Assembly: GCF_025961205.1 (NCBI RefSeq)
Contig: NZ_JAOQNH010000003.1
Location: 124,001-188,000 of the forward strand
Direction: 5' to 3'
DNA: 64,000 bases
DNA from: Azospirillum fermentarium
Lineage (GTDB): Bacteria > Pseudomonadota > Alphaproteobacteria > Azospirillales > Azospirillaceae
Part shown: piece after piece, positions 42,282 through 50,260 of the stretch
Layout: each line of letters starts with the position of its first letter
How positions within the stretch are numbered: position 1 is the first letter of the stretch
Notes under the pieces: model-generated
Seen by the model: the letters and a program-made list of their open reading frames with translations, nothing else
Databases searched by the model: none
What the model was told of the DNA's origin: nothing
Program-made: the position numbers and the translations under genes

Positions 42282-43727
42282 CTAGATCACGGTGTCGGCC
42301 AGCGCGGGGATCTGGTCCAGCGCGTCGGCCAGGGTCTCCAGCATCCGCCGGCAATCGGTGCGGGTAACCGGCGCGCCCAGGCAGATGCGCACCGCCTCCG
42401 GCGCCGGCCCGTCGGTCAGGAAGGCGTCGCTGACCGCCGCCACGATGGAGCGGGTGCGCAGGCAGGCGGCGAATTCCCCCCGCGTCCACGCCGGGGGCAG
42501 GCCGAGCCACAGGTGGAAGCCCTGGGGATGGGCGGCGGTCAGGGCCGGCGGCAGCAGGGCGGCGGCCAGGCGCTGGCGTGCCTCCGCCTCCGCCCGGATG
42601 GCGGCGAGCAGCAGCCCGGCGGTGCCGTCGGCGATCCAGCGGGTGGCCACCGCCGCCGGGATGGCCGGCGTGCCCAGCAGGGCCGCGCGCTGCGATGCCT
42701 CCAGCCGCGCCGCCTGACGGGCGTCGGGGGCGGCCACATAGGTGATGCGCAGGCCGGGCGCCACGCATTTCGCCAGACCCGCCACGTGGAAGGTCAGCTC
42801 CGGTGCCAGGGTGGCGAGGGGCGGCGGCGCGTCCTGGGGCAGGACGCCGTAGATGTCGTCCTCGACGATCGGCACCCCGTACTCCCGCGCGATGGCGGCG
42901 ATGGCCGCCCGCCGGTCCGCCGGCAGGGTGGCCGTGGTCGGGTTGTGCAGGGTGGGGGTGCAATAGAGCGCCTTGGGCGCGTGCGCGGCAAAGGCGGCGC
43001 GCAGGGCGTCGGGGTCGATTCCCTGGCCGTCCATGGCCACCCCCGCCACCCGCACGCCCAACTGGCGGGCGATGGCGCGGAAGCCGGGGTAGGTCAGCGC
43101 CTCGGTGCACACGGTGTCGCCGGGGCGGGCCAGCATGGTCAGCAGGGCCAGGAGCGCGGCCTGGGTGCCGGGGCAGACCACCACCCGCCCGGCCCCGCCG
43201 TCCGCCGCCAGATCCGGCAGCCGGGGCAGCAGCCAGCGTGCGCCGGCCTCCCGGTCCTCCGCCGCGGTGCCGGTTTCGGGGTAGCGCAGCAGCGCGCGCA
43301 GGTCGATCCGCTGCGCCGCGTCGGCCAGCCCGCCGCGCACCCGGTCCAGCAGGTCCGGCGCCTCGGGCAGCGGGGGCTGGTTCATGGTCATGTCGATCAC
43401 CGCCGCCGGCGCGGTGTCGCGCGGGGTGTCGGGCCGGGGAACCGGGGCGGGGCCGGCGCTGGGCGGGCGGACGAAGGTGCCCTGGCCCACGCGGGCATCC
43501 AGCAGGCCGCGCTGCCGCGCCTCGCTGTAGGCGCGGCTGACGGTGGTCAGGTCCAGCCCCAGCCGGTCGGCCAGGGCGCGTTGCGGCGGCAGCCGCTGTC
43601 CGGCGGCCAGCCGCCCGCTGCGGATGTCGTCGGCGATCGCGTCGGCGATGGCCAGATAGACCGGCCTGTCCCGGTTGGCCAGATCGGGATGCCAGACCGC
43701 GCCGGTGGATTGTTCGGTGGATTGCAT
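42282..43727 (-). CDS. MocR-type regulator (GntR winged helix fused to class I aminotransferase fold)
   Basis: 481 residues. The N-terminal wHTH (about 17-85: YLAIADAIADDIRSGRLAAG, LPPQRALADRLGLDLTTVSRAY, GQGTFV) joins a fold-type I aminotransferase domain (about 105-481) with the PLP-binding Lys in VAGLAKCVAPGLR (near residue 320) and the Asp in PIVEDDIYG. MocR proteins use bound PLP plus an effector to regulate vitamin B6, GABA, taurine or transporter genes. The ATG at 43727 follows AGGA; a longer frame to 43847 adds unlikely sequence. It lies between lrgAB and hemA, whose upstream regions share a motif, so either may be a target. Confidence 0.92.
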   Translation of the reverse strand: MQSTEQSTGAVWHPDLANRDRPVYLAIADAIADDIRSGRLAAGQRLPPQRALADRLGLDLTTVSRAYSEARQRGLLDARVGQGTFVRPPSAGPAPVPRPDTPRDTAPAAVIDMTMNQPPLPEAPDLLDRVRGGLADAAQRIDLRALLRYPETGTAAEDREAGARWLLPRLPDLAADGGAGRVVVCPGTQAALLALLTMLARPGDTVCTEALTYPGFRAIARQLGVRVAGVAMDGQGIDPDALRAAFAAHAPKALYCTPTLHNPTTATLPADRRAAIAAIAREYGVPIVEDDIYGVLPQDAPPPLATLAPELTFHVAGLAKCVAPGLRITYVAAPDARQAARLEASQRAALLGTPAIPAAVATRWIADGTAGLLLAAIRAEAEARQRLAAALLPPALTAAHPQGFHLWLGLPPAWTRGEFAACLRTRSIVAAVSDAFLTDGPAPEAVRICLGAPVTRTDCRRMLETLADALDQIPALADTVI

Positions 43728-43860
43728 GGATGTCCTGATCCGGTCTTTCGTCCCGCACGGTCCCCACGGTGGCCATACGGTGGCCGGTGGCGTCCGTATC
43801 ATATGAGCGTCCGCCGGCTCCGGCTGCAAGCCCCTCCGGTGCTGCAACAGGGTGTGGCCG

Positions 43861-44019
43861 TCAGCGGGCGAGGAACAGCAGGATGGCCAGATTGGCCCAG
43901 GACGCCAGCACGATGATGGTCACGGCCAGCGGCGGGCTGAGCAGCAGGACGGCCGTGTAGCCGCCCACCGCCACCACCAGCAGCAGCAGGGCAAAGAGCG
44001 TGACGCGGGTGTCTTCCAT
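43861..44019 (-). CDS. 52-residue hydrophobic protein downstream of hemA
   Basis: An ORF starting MEDTRVTLFALLLLVVAVGG and ending in NLAILLFLAR, with two membrane helices (about 6-27 and 31-50) joined by a short loop with SPP. GGAG lies nine bases before the ATG. It starts 42 bp after the hemA stop in the same direction, so it is probably co-transcribed. I do not recognise a family. Composition and ribosome site argue that it is real, but small-protein prediction is inherently uncertain. Confidence 0.6.
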   Translation of the reverse strand: MEDTRVTLFALLLLVVAVGGYTAVLLLSPPLAVTIIVLASWANLAILLFLAR

Positions 44020-44061
44020 GATGTGGATCTCCGTATCCAGGGGGGGCCGTTCGTCGGCGGG

Positions 44062-45285
44062 TCAGGCGGCCGGCGGCGCCAGCGGCAGGTCCAGCCGCTG
44101 CCACACGTCCACCAGCGCCGCCGCCAGGGCCGTCATGTGGGCGTCGGTATGGAGCGGGGTGGGGGTGAAGCGCAGCCGCTCCGCCCCGCGGGGAACGGTG
44201 GGGTAGTTGATGGGCTGGACATAGATGCCGTGCCGGTCCATCAGCATGCCGGACGCCTGCTTGCAGCGGTGGGCGCCGCCCACCAGCACCGGCACCAGAT
44301 GGCTGGCCGAGGGCATCACCGGCAGCCCGGCAGCGGTCAGCCGCCGTTTCAGGGCCGCGGCCCGTTCCTGATGCCGGCCGCGCTCCGCCCCGCTGGCCTT
44401 CAGATGGCGGACGGCGGCCAGCGCCCCCGCCGCCAGGACCGGCGCCAGGGCGGTGGAGAAGATGAAGCCGGCGGCGAAGCTGCGGATGCAGTCCACCAGG
44501 GCCGCCGATCCGGCGATGTAGCCGCCCTGGACCCCGAACGCCTTGCCCAGCGTGGCTTCGACGACGGTGATGCGGTCCAGGGCGCCGTCGCGTTCGGCGA
44601 TGCCGCCGCCGCGGGGGCCGTACAGCCCCACCGCGTGCACCTCGTCCAGATAGGTCATGGCGCCGTGCCTGTCGGCCACGTCGCAGATGTCGTGGATGGG
44701 AGCGATGTCGCCGTCCATGGAATAGACGGATTCGAACGCCACGATCACCGGCCGTCCCGGGGCGACGCCCGACAGGATCTCGTCCAGATGCCCGGGGTCG
44801 TTGTGGCGGAAGATGTGTTTCTCGGCCCCGCTGTTGCGGATGCCGGTGATCATGGAATTGTGGTTCAGCGCGTCCGACACGAACACGCAGCCGGGCAGGA
44901 TCCGCCCCAGCGTGGTCAGCGCCGCATCGTTGGACACGTAGCCCGAGGTGAACAGCAGCGCGGCTTCCTTGCCGTGCAGGTCGGCCAGCTCCCGTTCCAG
45001 CAGCACATGATAATGGCTGGTGCCCGAGATGTTGCGGGTGCCGCCGGCCCCCGCCCCGCAGTCGTCCAGCGCCGCGTGCATGGCCTCCAGCACCGCCGGA
45101 TGCTGCCCCATGCCCAGGTAGTCGTTGGAACACCACACCGTCACCTTGCGTTCGCCCCCCGCATCGTCGCGGTGCGTCGCCGTGGGGAAATCCCCCCGGT
45201 GGCGGGCAAGGTCGGCGAAGACCCGGTAGCGCCCATCCTGCTTGATGGCTGCGATCAGATCACGGAAAACGGAATCGTGCGGCAT
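44062..45285 (-). CDS. hemA: 5-aminolevulinate synthase
   Basis: 407 residues, the standard length for alphaproteobacterial ALAS. It is a PLP enzyme that condenses glycine and succinyl-CoA to 5-aminolevulinate, the first step of tetrapyrrole synthesis in the Shemin (C4) pathway. Motifs: [57 protein letters not shown], the PLP Lys in [18 protein letters not shown], and [16 protein letters not shown]. The ATG at 45285 has AGAGGA upstream; an upstream frame to 45351 has none. Full tetrapyrrole-type motifs and isolation from the PKS cluster point to a housekeeping rather than a C5N-forming secondary role. Confidence 0.95.
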   Translation of the reverse strand: MPHDSVFRDLIAAIKQDGRYRVFADLARHRGDFPTATHRDDAGGERKVTVWCSNDYLGMGQHPAVLEAMHAALDDCGAGAGGTRNISGTSHYHVLLERELADLHGKEAALLFTSGYVSNDAALTTLGRILPGCVFVSDALNHNSMITGIRNSGAEKHIFRHNDPGHLDEILSGVAPGRPVIVAFESVYSMDGDIAPIHDICDVADRHGAMTYLDEVHAVGLYGPRGGGIAERDGALDRITVVEATLGKAFGVQGGYIAGSAALVDCIRSFAAGFIFSTALAPVLAAGALAAVRHLKASGAERGRHQERAAALKRRLTAAGLPVMPSASHLVPVLVGGAHRCKQASGMLMDRHGIYVQPINYPTVPRGAERLRFTPTPLHTDAHMTALAAALVDVWQRLDLPLAPPAA

Positions 45286-45387
45286 CGGATCCTCTCTGCC
45301 GGGGGTGGCCCCATCGGATGAGGTGCCATCAATAAACGGCAGTGTATGCATTCAATAAAAGTGATTGCAAGGATATTGTGCGCTCAA

Positions 45388-45403
45388 TTGTATTGATTGA
45401 TTG
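45388..45403. promoter_or_regulatory. Motif upstream of hemA matching the lrgA-like upstream site
   Basis: TTGTATTGATTGATTG, about 105 bp upstream of hemA, is the reverse complement, with one mismatch, of CAATCAATCCATACAA at 41131-41146. The MocR-type gene lies between the two sites, and MocR proteins commonly bind short repeats containing ATACAA/TTGTAT-like halves. Confidence 0.4.
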
Positions 45404-45525
45404 GTGCGTGCCCGGCGGTGGGCGGGATGTGTGAAGTTTTTTTGATGGGGCGGGGCTTCCCTTGACCCTGCGCGGGCCGCGGCGGTACGAGGGTGCCTGC
45501 CTCGTGCCACCGGGATGAAATGCCC

Positions 45526-46239
45526 ATGCGCTTCGATCTGCCGGACCCGGCGTCCGCGGCGACGACCTTTGCCGCCCTTGCCATCGCCTTCGTTCTCGGT
45601 GCCCTGATCGGGTTCGAGCGGCAGTACCGCCAGCGCACCGCCGGGCTGCGCACCAACGTGCTGGTGGCGGTGGGGGCGGCGGCCTTCGCCGACATCGGCA
45701 TGCAGCTTTCGGGGGTGGAGGGGGCGACCCACATCGTGTCCTATGTGGTGTCGGGCATCGGCTTTCTGGGGGCCGGCGTCATCATGAAGGAGGGTACGAA
45801 CGTCCGCGGCCTGAACACGGCGGCGACCCTGTGGTGTTCGGCGGCGGTGGGGGCGTGTTCGGGCTGCGGCCTGCCGGTGGAGGCGGTGATGCTGACGGTC
45901 TTCGTCCTGGCCGGCAACACGCTGCTGCGCCCGCTGGTCAACCACATCAACCGCCTGCCCATCGACGAGCGGGTGACCGAGGCGCTGTACCGCGTCCACG
46001 TGGTGGCCGACCCCGAACAGGTGTCCGATGTCCGCGACGCGCTGGCCGCCGAACTGGAAGCCCTGAACTATCCCATCCGGGACATCGAGGTTCTGTCGGA
46101 ATCCGAGGAGCAGGTGGAGCTGGCCGCCGTGCTGGTGCCCACCACGGCGGAACCGGATGAGTTGGAACGGGCCGTCCTGAGCCTGGAGCAGCAACCCGGC
46201 ATCCGCAGCGCCACCTGGACCGTCAGCACGACGACTTAG
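45526..46239 (+). CDS. MgtC/SapB family membrane protein
   Basis: 237 residues. Four to five hydrophobic segments span about 10-145, with the family motif ALIGFERQYRQRTAGLRTNVLVAVGAA and SGIGFLGAGVIMKEG. A C-terminal soluble domain (about 150-237) resembles the ACT-like domain of MgtC proteins. MgtC relates to magnesium limitation and ATP-synthase control in pathogens; many environmental homologues are uncharacterised. Two close ATGs (45520, 45526) are possible; GGGA spacing favours the second. The stop codon itself lies within a long palindrome. Confidence 0.88.
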   Translation: MRFDLPDPASAATTFAALAIAFVLGALIGFERQYRQRTAGLRTNVLVAVGAAAFADIGMQLSGVEGATHIVSYVVSGIGFLGAGVIMKEGTNVRGLNTAATLWCSAAVGACSGCGLPVEAVMLTVFVLAGNTLLRPLVNHINRLPIDERVTEALYRVHVVADPEQVSDVRDALAAELEALNYPIRDIEVLSESEEQVELAAVLVPTTAEPDELERAVLSLEQQPGIRSATWTVSTTT

Positions 46240-46279
46240 AGTCCTTCAGGTGCTTATTGAAGCACCTGAAGGACTCTAA
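46236..46279. terminator. 20-bp perfect stem overlapping the MgtC stop codon
   Basis: 46236-46255 pairs perfectly with 46260-46279 around an ATTG loop, and the TAG stop at 46237-46239 is inside the stem. A short T-run (CTTTT) follows. It should act as a terminator. Confidence 0.7.
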
Positions 46280-46285
46280 GCTTTT

Positions 46286-46364
46286 GGTTTTCCCGTCTGA
46301 TTCACGCTTCAAACGATTCCGTTTGAACCGATCACACTCTGGAGCGTGAAGCACACGGAAAACC
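46286..46364. repeat. Nested inverted repeat, possible small palindromic element
   Basis: Three nested inverted pairs occur in 79 bp: GGTTTTCC (46286)/GGAAAACC (46357), TTCACGCT (46301)/AGCGTGAA (46343) and TTCAAACG (46308)/CGTTTGAA (46320). The nesting gives one long interrupted hairpin, less GC-rich than the flanks, between convergent genes. It may terminate the minus-strand array or be a decayed miniature element. Confidence 0.5.
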
Positions 46365-46372
46365 GACGGTCC

Positions 46373-47197
46373 CTAGCCTGTGGTGGCCAGAGCCTCCTGG
46401 AATTTATGCAGCAGGGCGATCTGGTTTTCGCGCACCGGGCGCTGCCACTCCTTATCGAAACGCTTGGCATACTCCAGCCCTTCGATGGTCCTGGCGGTCA
46501 TGGCGCCGTAATCGGCGTCTTCGGGGATATAGGCCGAGCCGTTGTTCACGCCGGGGATCACCAGCGGCATGAAGCTTGTCATCAGCAGCAGATCGTTGCC
46601 GTTCAAGTCTTTGGTGGCCGTCTTCCATGCCTCCTTCACGCTGTCCGGTGCGTTGTTGGGCGGGAATTGCCACATCTTGGCCAGCCCGACCATGTTGAAG
46701 CCGTCGCGGTCCACATCCTCGGCCCGGTTGGGCGGCAGGATCAGGTTCTGCGCCCCCTCCTCGGTCAGCCCGTCGGGATCGATGGGGTCCGCCAGGGAAT
46801 GAATCGTCTGAAGCGCGTGCCGTTCCTGCGGCGACAGGGATTTCAGGAACGCCTTGGGGTCGGACAGGCCGTTCTGGGCCGCGGCCTTTTCCAGAACCGA
46901 CAGATAGGTGGAGGATTGCGACTCCACCGCCTGCTGCCGGTCGGCGAACACCCTGGGTTCATAGCCGGCGCGCCATTCCTGGAAATCGGCGGTCAGGGCG
47001 GCCACGCTGGTGCTCCGCCCGCCCAGGGTGGTCATGGAGACGGGCGGCGGTGCGGGCTGGGCCGGAACGGCCGGATCATTTTGCTCGGCGGCAGAAAGTG
47101 CCGCCCCGAAGGCATCCGCCGATCCGGTCCTCTTGTCCCGTGCGGCTGCCCCGGTTTGCGGGGAAACCGCGGATGAAGAGTGTACGGCGATTGTCAT
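46373..47197 (-). CDS. Hypothetical protein, last gene of the Srf array
   Basis: 274 residues, no family recognised. Residues 1-60 are Ala/Pro/Ser-rich and probably disordered. The rest is mixed helical, with DFQEWRAGYEPRVFADRQQ, SLSPQERHALQTIHSLADP, EDVDRDGFNMVGLAKMWQFP and NGNDLLLMTSFMPLVIPG. No signal peptide, lipobox or clear membrane helix is visible, so it is probably cytosolic or secreted by a non-Sec route. AGAGGG precedes the ATG at 47197. It follows the second lipoprotein after 109 bp, a wider gap than elsewhere in the array, so it could have its own promoter. Confidence 0.6.
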   Translation of the reverse strand: MTIAVHSSSAVSPQTGAAARDKRTGSADAFGAALSAAEQNDPAVPAQPAPPPVSMTTLGGRSTSVAALTADFQEWRAGYEPRVFADRQQAVESQSSTYLSVLEKAAAQNGLSDPKAFLKSLSPQERHALQTIHSLADPIDPDGLTEEGAQNLILPPNRAEDVDRDGFNMVGLAKMWQFPPNNAPDSVKEAWKTATKDLNGNDLLLMTSFMPLVIPGVNNGSAYIPEDADYGAMTARTIEGLEYAKRFDKEWQRPVRENQIALLHKFQEALATTG

Positions 47198-47306
47198 GTG
47201 GCCCTCTTTGGCTTCTGGTTGCAGGTGAAGCCAAAGCAAATCCGGGGCCAAGGGAGCCCCACACGGAACCGGAGGGCGCCGCGGCACCCCCCGGTTCCGG
47301 GAAGGG

Positions 47307-47807
47307 TCAGTTGGTGTAGGCGAGCTTCAGGGCCTGTTCCAGCTCGTTCTTCTTGCGCTGGAGGGCTTGCAGCTCCTGTTCCTTGGCCGCGAGTTCCGCC
47401 GGGTTGCCGGAACGGGCGGTGCGGACCTGGAAGTCCAGGTCGGCGGCTTCCCGCTGCAGGCTTTCCGCCTCCTGGCGCATCTTGCGGTACGCGCTCTCTT
47501 CGATGCGGTTCTGGCGGCGGGCGGTTTCCAGATCCCGGCGGACCTTCGCCAGATCCTTTTCCGCCGCGCCCAGCATGCGGTTGGTGCGGTCGATGTCGCG
47601 GTCCAGCCCCAGCTTCTCGTCGTTCAGGTCGGTCTGCTGCTGCTGCGCCCGGTCCAGCCGCTGCTGGGCGGCGGCGACGCGGTTCTGGGGGCCGCCGCTC
47701 GCCAGATCGGCTTTCTGGTTCAGATAGGTCTGGACGCACCCGCCTTGCAGCAGGACCGCCGTCAGCAGGACGGCCAGGGTGGGGGTGCCGTGGCGTTTGA
47801 CTGTCAT
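47307..47807 (-). CDS. Coiled-coil lipoprotein
   Basis: 166 residues. A lipoprotein signal peptide ends in the lipobox LLQGGC (Cys near 24). The remainder is almost entirely heptad-like helix rich in Gln, Arg, Glu and Leu (RVAAAQQRLDRAQQQQTDL, AAEKDLAKVRRDLETARRQN, EQELQALQRKKNELEQALKL). This predicts a long periplasmic coiled coil anchored to a membrane. It starts 17 bp after the glycine-zipper lipoprotein gene, whose C-terminal half is also a coiled coil, so the two may pair. No family name can be given. Confidence 0.8.
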   Translation of the reverse strand: MTVKRHGTPTLAVLLTAVLLQGGCVQTYLNQKADLASGGPQNRVAAAQQRLDRAQQQQTDLNDEKLGLDRDIDRTNRMLGAAEKDLAKVRRDLETARRQNRIEESAYRKMRQEAESLQREAADLDFQVRTARSGNPAELAAKEQELQALQRKKNELEQALKLAYTN

Positions 47808-47824
47808 GATGGCCCGTATCCTTC

Positions 47825-48619
47825 TCAGGTGCGGCGGATCTGCATGGCGGCGTTCATGCCGGAAATGTTGTTTTCCAACTGGGCGATCTGGGTGTTCATG
47901 TCCTTGATCTGGCGGTCCAGGGTGGCGGTGGAATCGCCCTGCTGGCGCATCTGGGCGGACGCCTGGACATACTTGTCCCGCTCTTCCTTGGCCTTGCCCA
48001 GCCAACTGACCAGACGGTCGCGGTTTCCTTCGATGCGCTGGCGTTCGGCGGCGACCTGTTCGGCGCTGGCGCGCCCGGCCTTCTGGTCGGCGGTCAGCCT
48101 GGCGTAGCGCTGCTGGGAATCCTCCAGAACCCGGCGGGAGCTGACGACCAGCTTCTTCAGCTTGTCGTTCTGCTGTTCCACGTCGGCGGTCATGGAGTTC
48201 AGCATCATGGTGCGGTTGTTGCCGGTCTCCTGCGCCTTGGCGGTGACATAGCCGTCCACGCCCCCCATGATGCCGCCCGCTGCCGCCCCGATGAGGGCGC
48301 CGCGGGCGACATCGCGGGAGTTGCCGGTCAGCAGCCCGGCCAGCGCCCCGACCGCCGCCCCGGCCAGCGCGCCGGTGATGGCACCGCCGGCCACGGTTTC
48401 GTTGAAGGTGGTGGCGGCGTCGGCGCACATCTGGCGTTCCGCCGGGGTCAGGCGGGGGTTGTTGGGGTTGCAGTAATCATCCCCCGCGGCGGTGTTGGTC
48501 CCCCCGCCCGAGGTGGCGCACCCCGACACCGCGAGGCTGGCCGCCAGCACCAGGGCTGCCGAACGCATGGCCCAGCCATGGCGACGGGGGGCTTGAAATG
48601 GACTGTGACAATCGCCCAT
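47825..48619 (-). CDS. Lipoprotein with glycine zipper and coiled coil
   Basis: 264 residues. The n-region is long (MGDCHSPFQAPRRHGWAMR) before a hydrophobic core and the lipobox LAVSGC. A glycine-zipper segment (AGGAITGALAGAAVGALAGL, GALIGAAAGGIMGGVDG) able to insert in or perforate membranes follows, then a helical coiled-coil C-terminus. I keep the ATG at 48619 because GGAG lies eight bases upstream, whereas the internal ATG at 48568 has no ribosome site. Together with the adjacent lipoprotein it could form the outer-membrane side of the Srf/ABC system. Confidence 0.8.
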   Translation of the reverse strand: MGDCHSPFQAPRRHGWAMRSAALVLAASLAVSGCATSGGGTNTAAGDDYCNPNNPRLTPAERQMCADAATTFNETVAGGAITGALAGAAVGALAGLLTGNSRDVARGALIGAAAGGIMGGVDGYVTAKAQETGNNRTMMLNSMTADVEQQNDKLKKLVVSSRRVLEDSQQRYARLTADQKAGRASAEQVAAERQRIEGNRDRLVSWLGKAKEERDKYVQASAQMRQQGDSTATLDRQIKDMNTQIAQLENNISGMNAAMQIRRT

Positions 48620-48682
48620 GGACTATCTCCTGCTGTCGCTGTTCTTTTATTGGTTGTCGAAGAAAAACCGTCTGCCGAACCG

Positions 48683-50260
48683 TCACGGGTGGGGGATGGA
48701 CGCCAGCACCGCATCGCGGTCCAGCCGTCCGTTCTGGCGCAGGGTCCGCGCGTGTTCGGTGAAAAGGTCGGTGAAGCGGTTGACCGCGGCCAGCCCGCGG
48801 GCTTCCGTCTCGCGTTTCAGCACGTCGGCCTGTTCCCGGACCGCCGTCTCCGGGTGGTCGGCCACAAGCTGGGTCAGGGTGTCGAGATAGTAGGAGAGGT
48901 TGAGCGTCAGCGCCTCGCGGTTGCTGTCCAGGGACGCCTTGAGGCTGTCGCGCAGGCCCTTGTTGGCCTCGCTCAGCGCGGCGATCTGTTTTTCCTTCAG
49001 CGCGATGATCTGCTTGTCGTCGGCCAGCTTGCGGGCCAGATAGGTGCCGACGCGGATCTCGCTCTTCACCGCGCGGCCCCGCTGCTCGTTGGTGGCCTGC
49101 ACGTTGGATTTGATGACGGTGGCCAGACTCTGGATGCGCTGCTTCAGCGCCGGTTCCTCCACCGCGGCGACCAGGGCGTCCACCTCGCGCACCGGGTCTT
49201 CCTGGCGTTCGGTCAGGACGTTGGTGGCCGCCACCGACAGGGTTTTCCAGGCGTCGCGCACCGCGGCCAGCCGCTGCCGGCTGGGCACGCCGGGGGCGGC
49301 CAGGACCAGACGGAAGCCCACGGTGGCCAGCCGCCGTTCACCTTTCTTGTCCACCGGCACGAATTCGTCGCGGGCGGCGGCGCGGATGGCGTCGGCGGGC
49401 GTGCGGAAATCGCCGCCCTTGGTCATGAAGCCGCCCACCTGCCCGTGCTGGTGCGACAGCTTGTTCAGCCGGTAGGGGTCGAGCACGAATTCCGCGGCGT
49501 TGCCCAGCATGTCGTGGATGCCCAGCGGGTTCGGCTTCAGCAGGCCGATGGCGTTCAGGGCGTTGTTGGCCGAATCCGGCCCCTGGTACCAGACATAGCG
49601 GGCCATGCCCTCGGGCATGGGGTGGGTGGGCTGGACGAAATCGCTGTCGGGCACGGCGATGCCGCCGCGGGCGGCGAATTCCCATTCCGCTTCCGTGGGC
49701 AGGCGCAGGAAGCCGGGGCTTCCCTCCTCCACCGGCAGGGCGCCGCCGCCGTCGCGCACCAGCCACGCGGAATAGGCGGCGGCGAAGGCCGCGGCCTCGG
49801 CCCACGTCACGCCGACCTTGGGCAGGCGGCTGTCGTCCCCCGGCGTGGGGCAGGGACCGCCCAGAGCCGCGAACTGAAGCTGCGACACCTCGTACTTGCC
49901 GATCCAGAAGTGGCGCAGGCCCGCCGTGCCGGCGCTGGTGAAGCCGCCGGCCACCCAGTCGCGGCGGGTGTGCTCCGACCAGGAAAAGCGCTCGTCGCTG
50001 CCGCCCAGCTCCACCCGCCGGTCGTCCAGCACGCCCGCCGCCGGCACCGCCACCGCGCGGAACGCCATGCGCCCGCCGCACGGCATGGGCATCACCAGGT
50101 CGTCGGCTGCCGGCTGGGGGTTCCACAGGGCGTCCGGCCACGCCGCCGCCGTGGGTGCCGCCGCGGGGGGCTGTGAGGCCGGCGGCGTCTGGGCCGCCGC
50201 CGGGGCGGCGGACAGGACCGCCGCCACAATCACGCGCATCAGGGTGCGGGGATCAGACAT
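48683..50260 (-). CDS. Secreted FGE/sulfatase-modifying-factor-fold protein with helical C-terminus
   Basis: 525 residues. A Sec signal (cleavage near AAAQ, about residue 24) precedes a domain of the formylglycine-generating-enzyme fold (about 55-320): FWIGKYEVSQLQF, WAEAAAFAAAYSAW, RLPTEAEWEFAARGG, GLKPNPLGIHDMLGNAAEFVL-like core, and GGDFRTPADAIRAAAR to TVGFRLVLA. The Cys pair that makes true FGE active is absent from this last segment, so it is unlikely to modify sulfatases and probably serves as a binding module. About 200 residues of helix and coiled coil follow. The ATG at 50260 has GAGGAG eight bases upstream and overlaps the permease stop by 8 bp. Confidence 0.85.
   Translation of the reverse strand: MSDPRTLMRVIVAAVLSAAPAAAQTPPASQPPAAAPTAAAWPDALWNPQPAADDLVMPMPCGGRMAFRAVAVPAAGVLDDRRVELGGSDERFSWSEHTRRDWVAGGFTSAGTAGLRHFWIGKYEVSQLQFAALGGPCPTPGDDSRLPKVGVTWAEAAAFAAAYSAWLVRDGGGALPVEEGSPGFLRLPTEAEWEFAARGGIAVPDSDFVQPTHPMPEGMARYVWYQGPDSANNALNAIGLLKPNPLGIHDMLGNAAEFVLDPYRLNKLSHQHGQVGGFMTKGGDFRTPADAIRAAARDEFVPVDKKGERRLATVGFRLVLAAPGVPSRQRLAAVRDAWKTLSVAATNVLTERQEDPVREVDALVAAVEEPALKQRIQSLATVIKSNVQATNEQRGRAVKSEIRVGTYLARKLADDKQIIALKEKQIAALSEANKGLRDSLKASLDSNREALTLNLSYYLDTLTQLVADHPETAVREQADVLKRETEARGLAAVNRFTDLFTEHARTLRQNGRLDRDAVLASIPHP

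Noticed and set aside
44062..45285. HemA as a secondary-metabolism C5N-unit synthase for the PKS cluster
   Set aside because: It lies about 29 kb from the cluster among unrelated genes, with standard housekeeping ALAS length and motifs, and no acyl-CoA ligase or amide synthetase partner is nearby.
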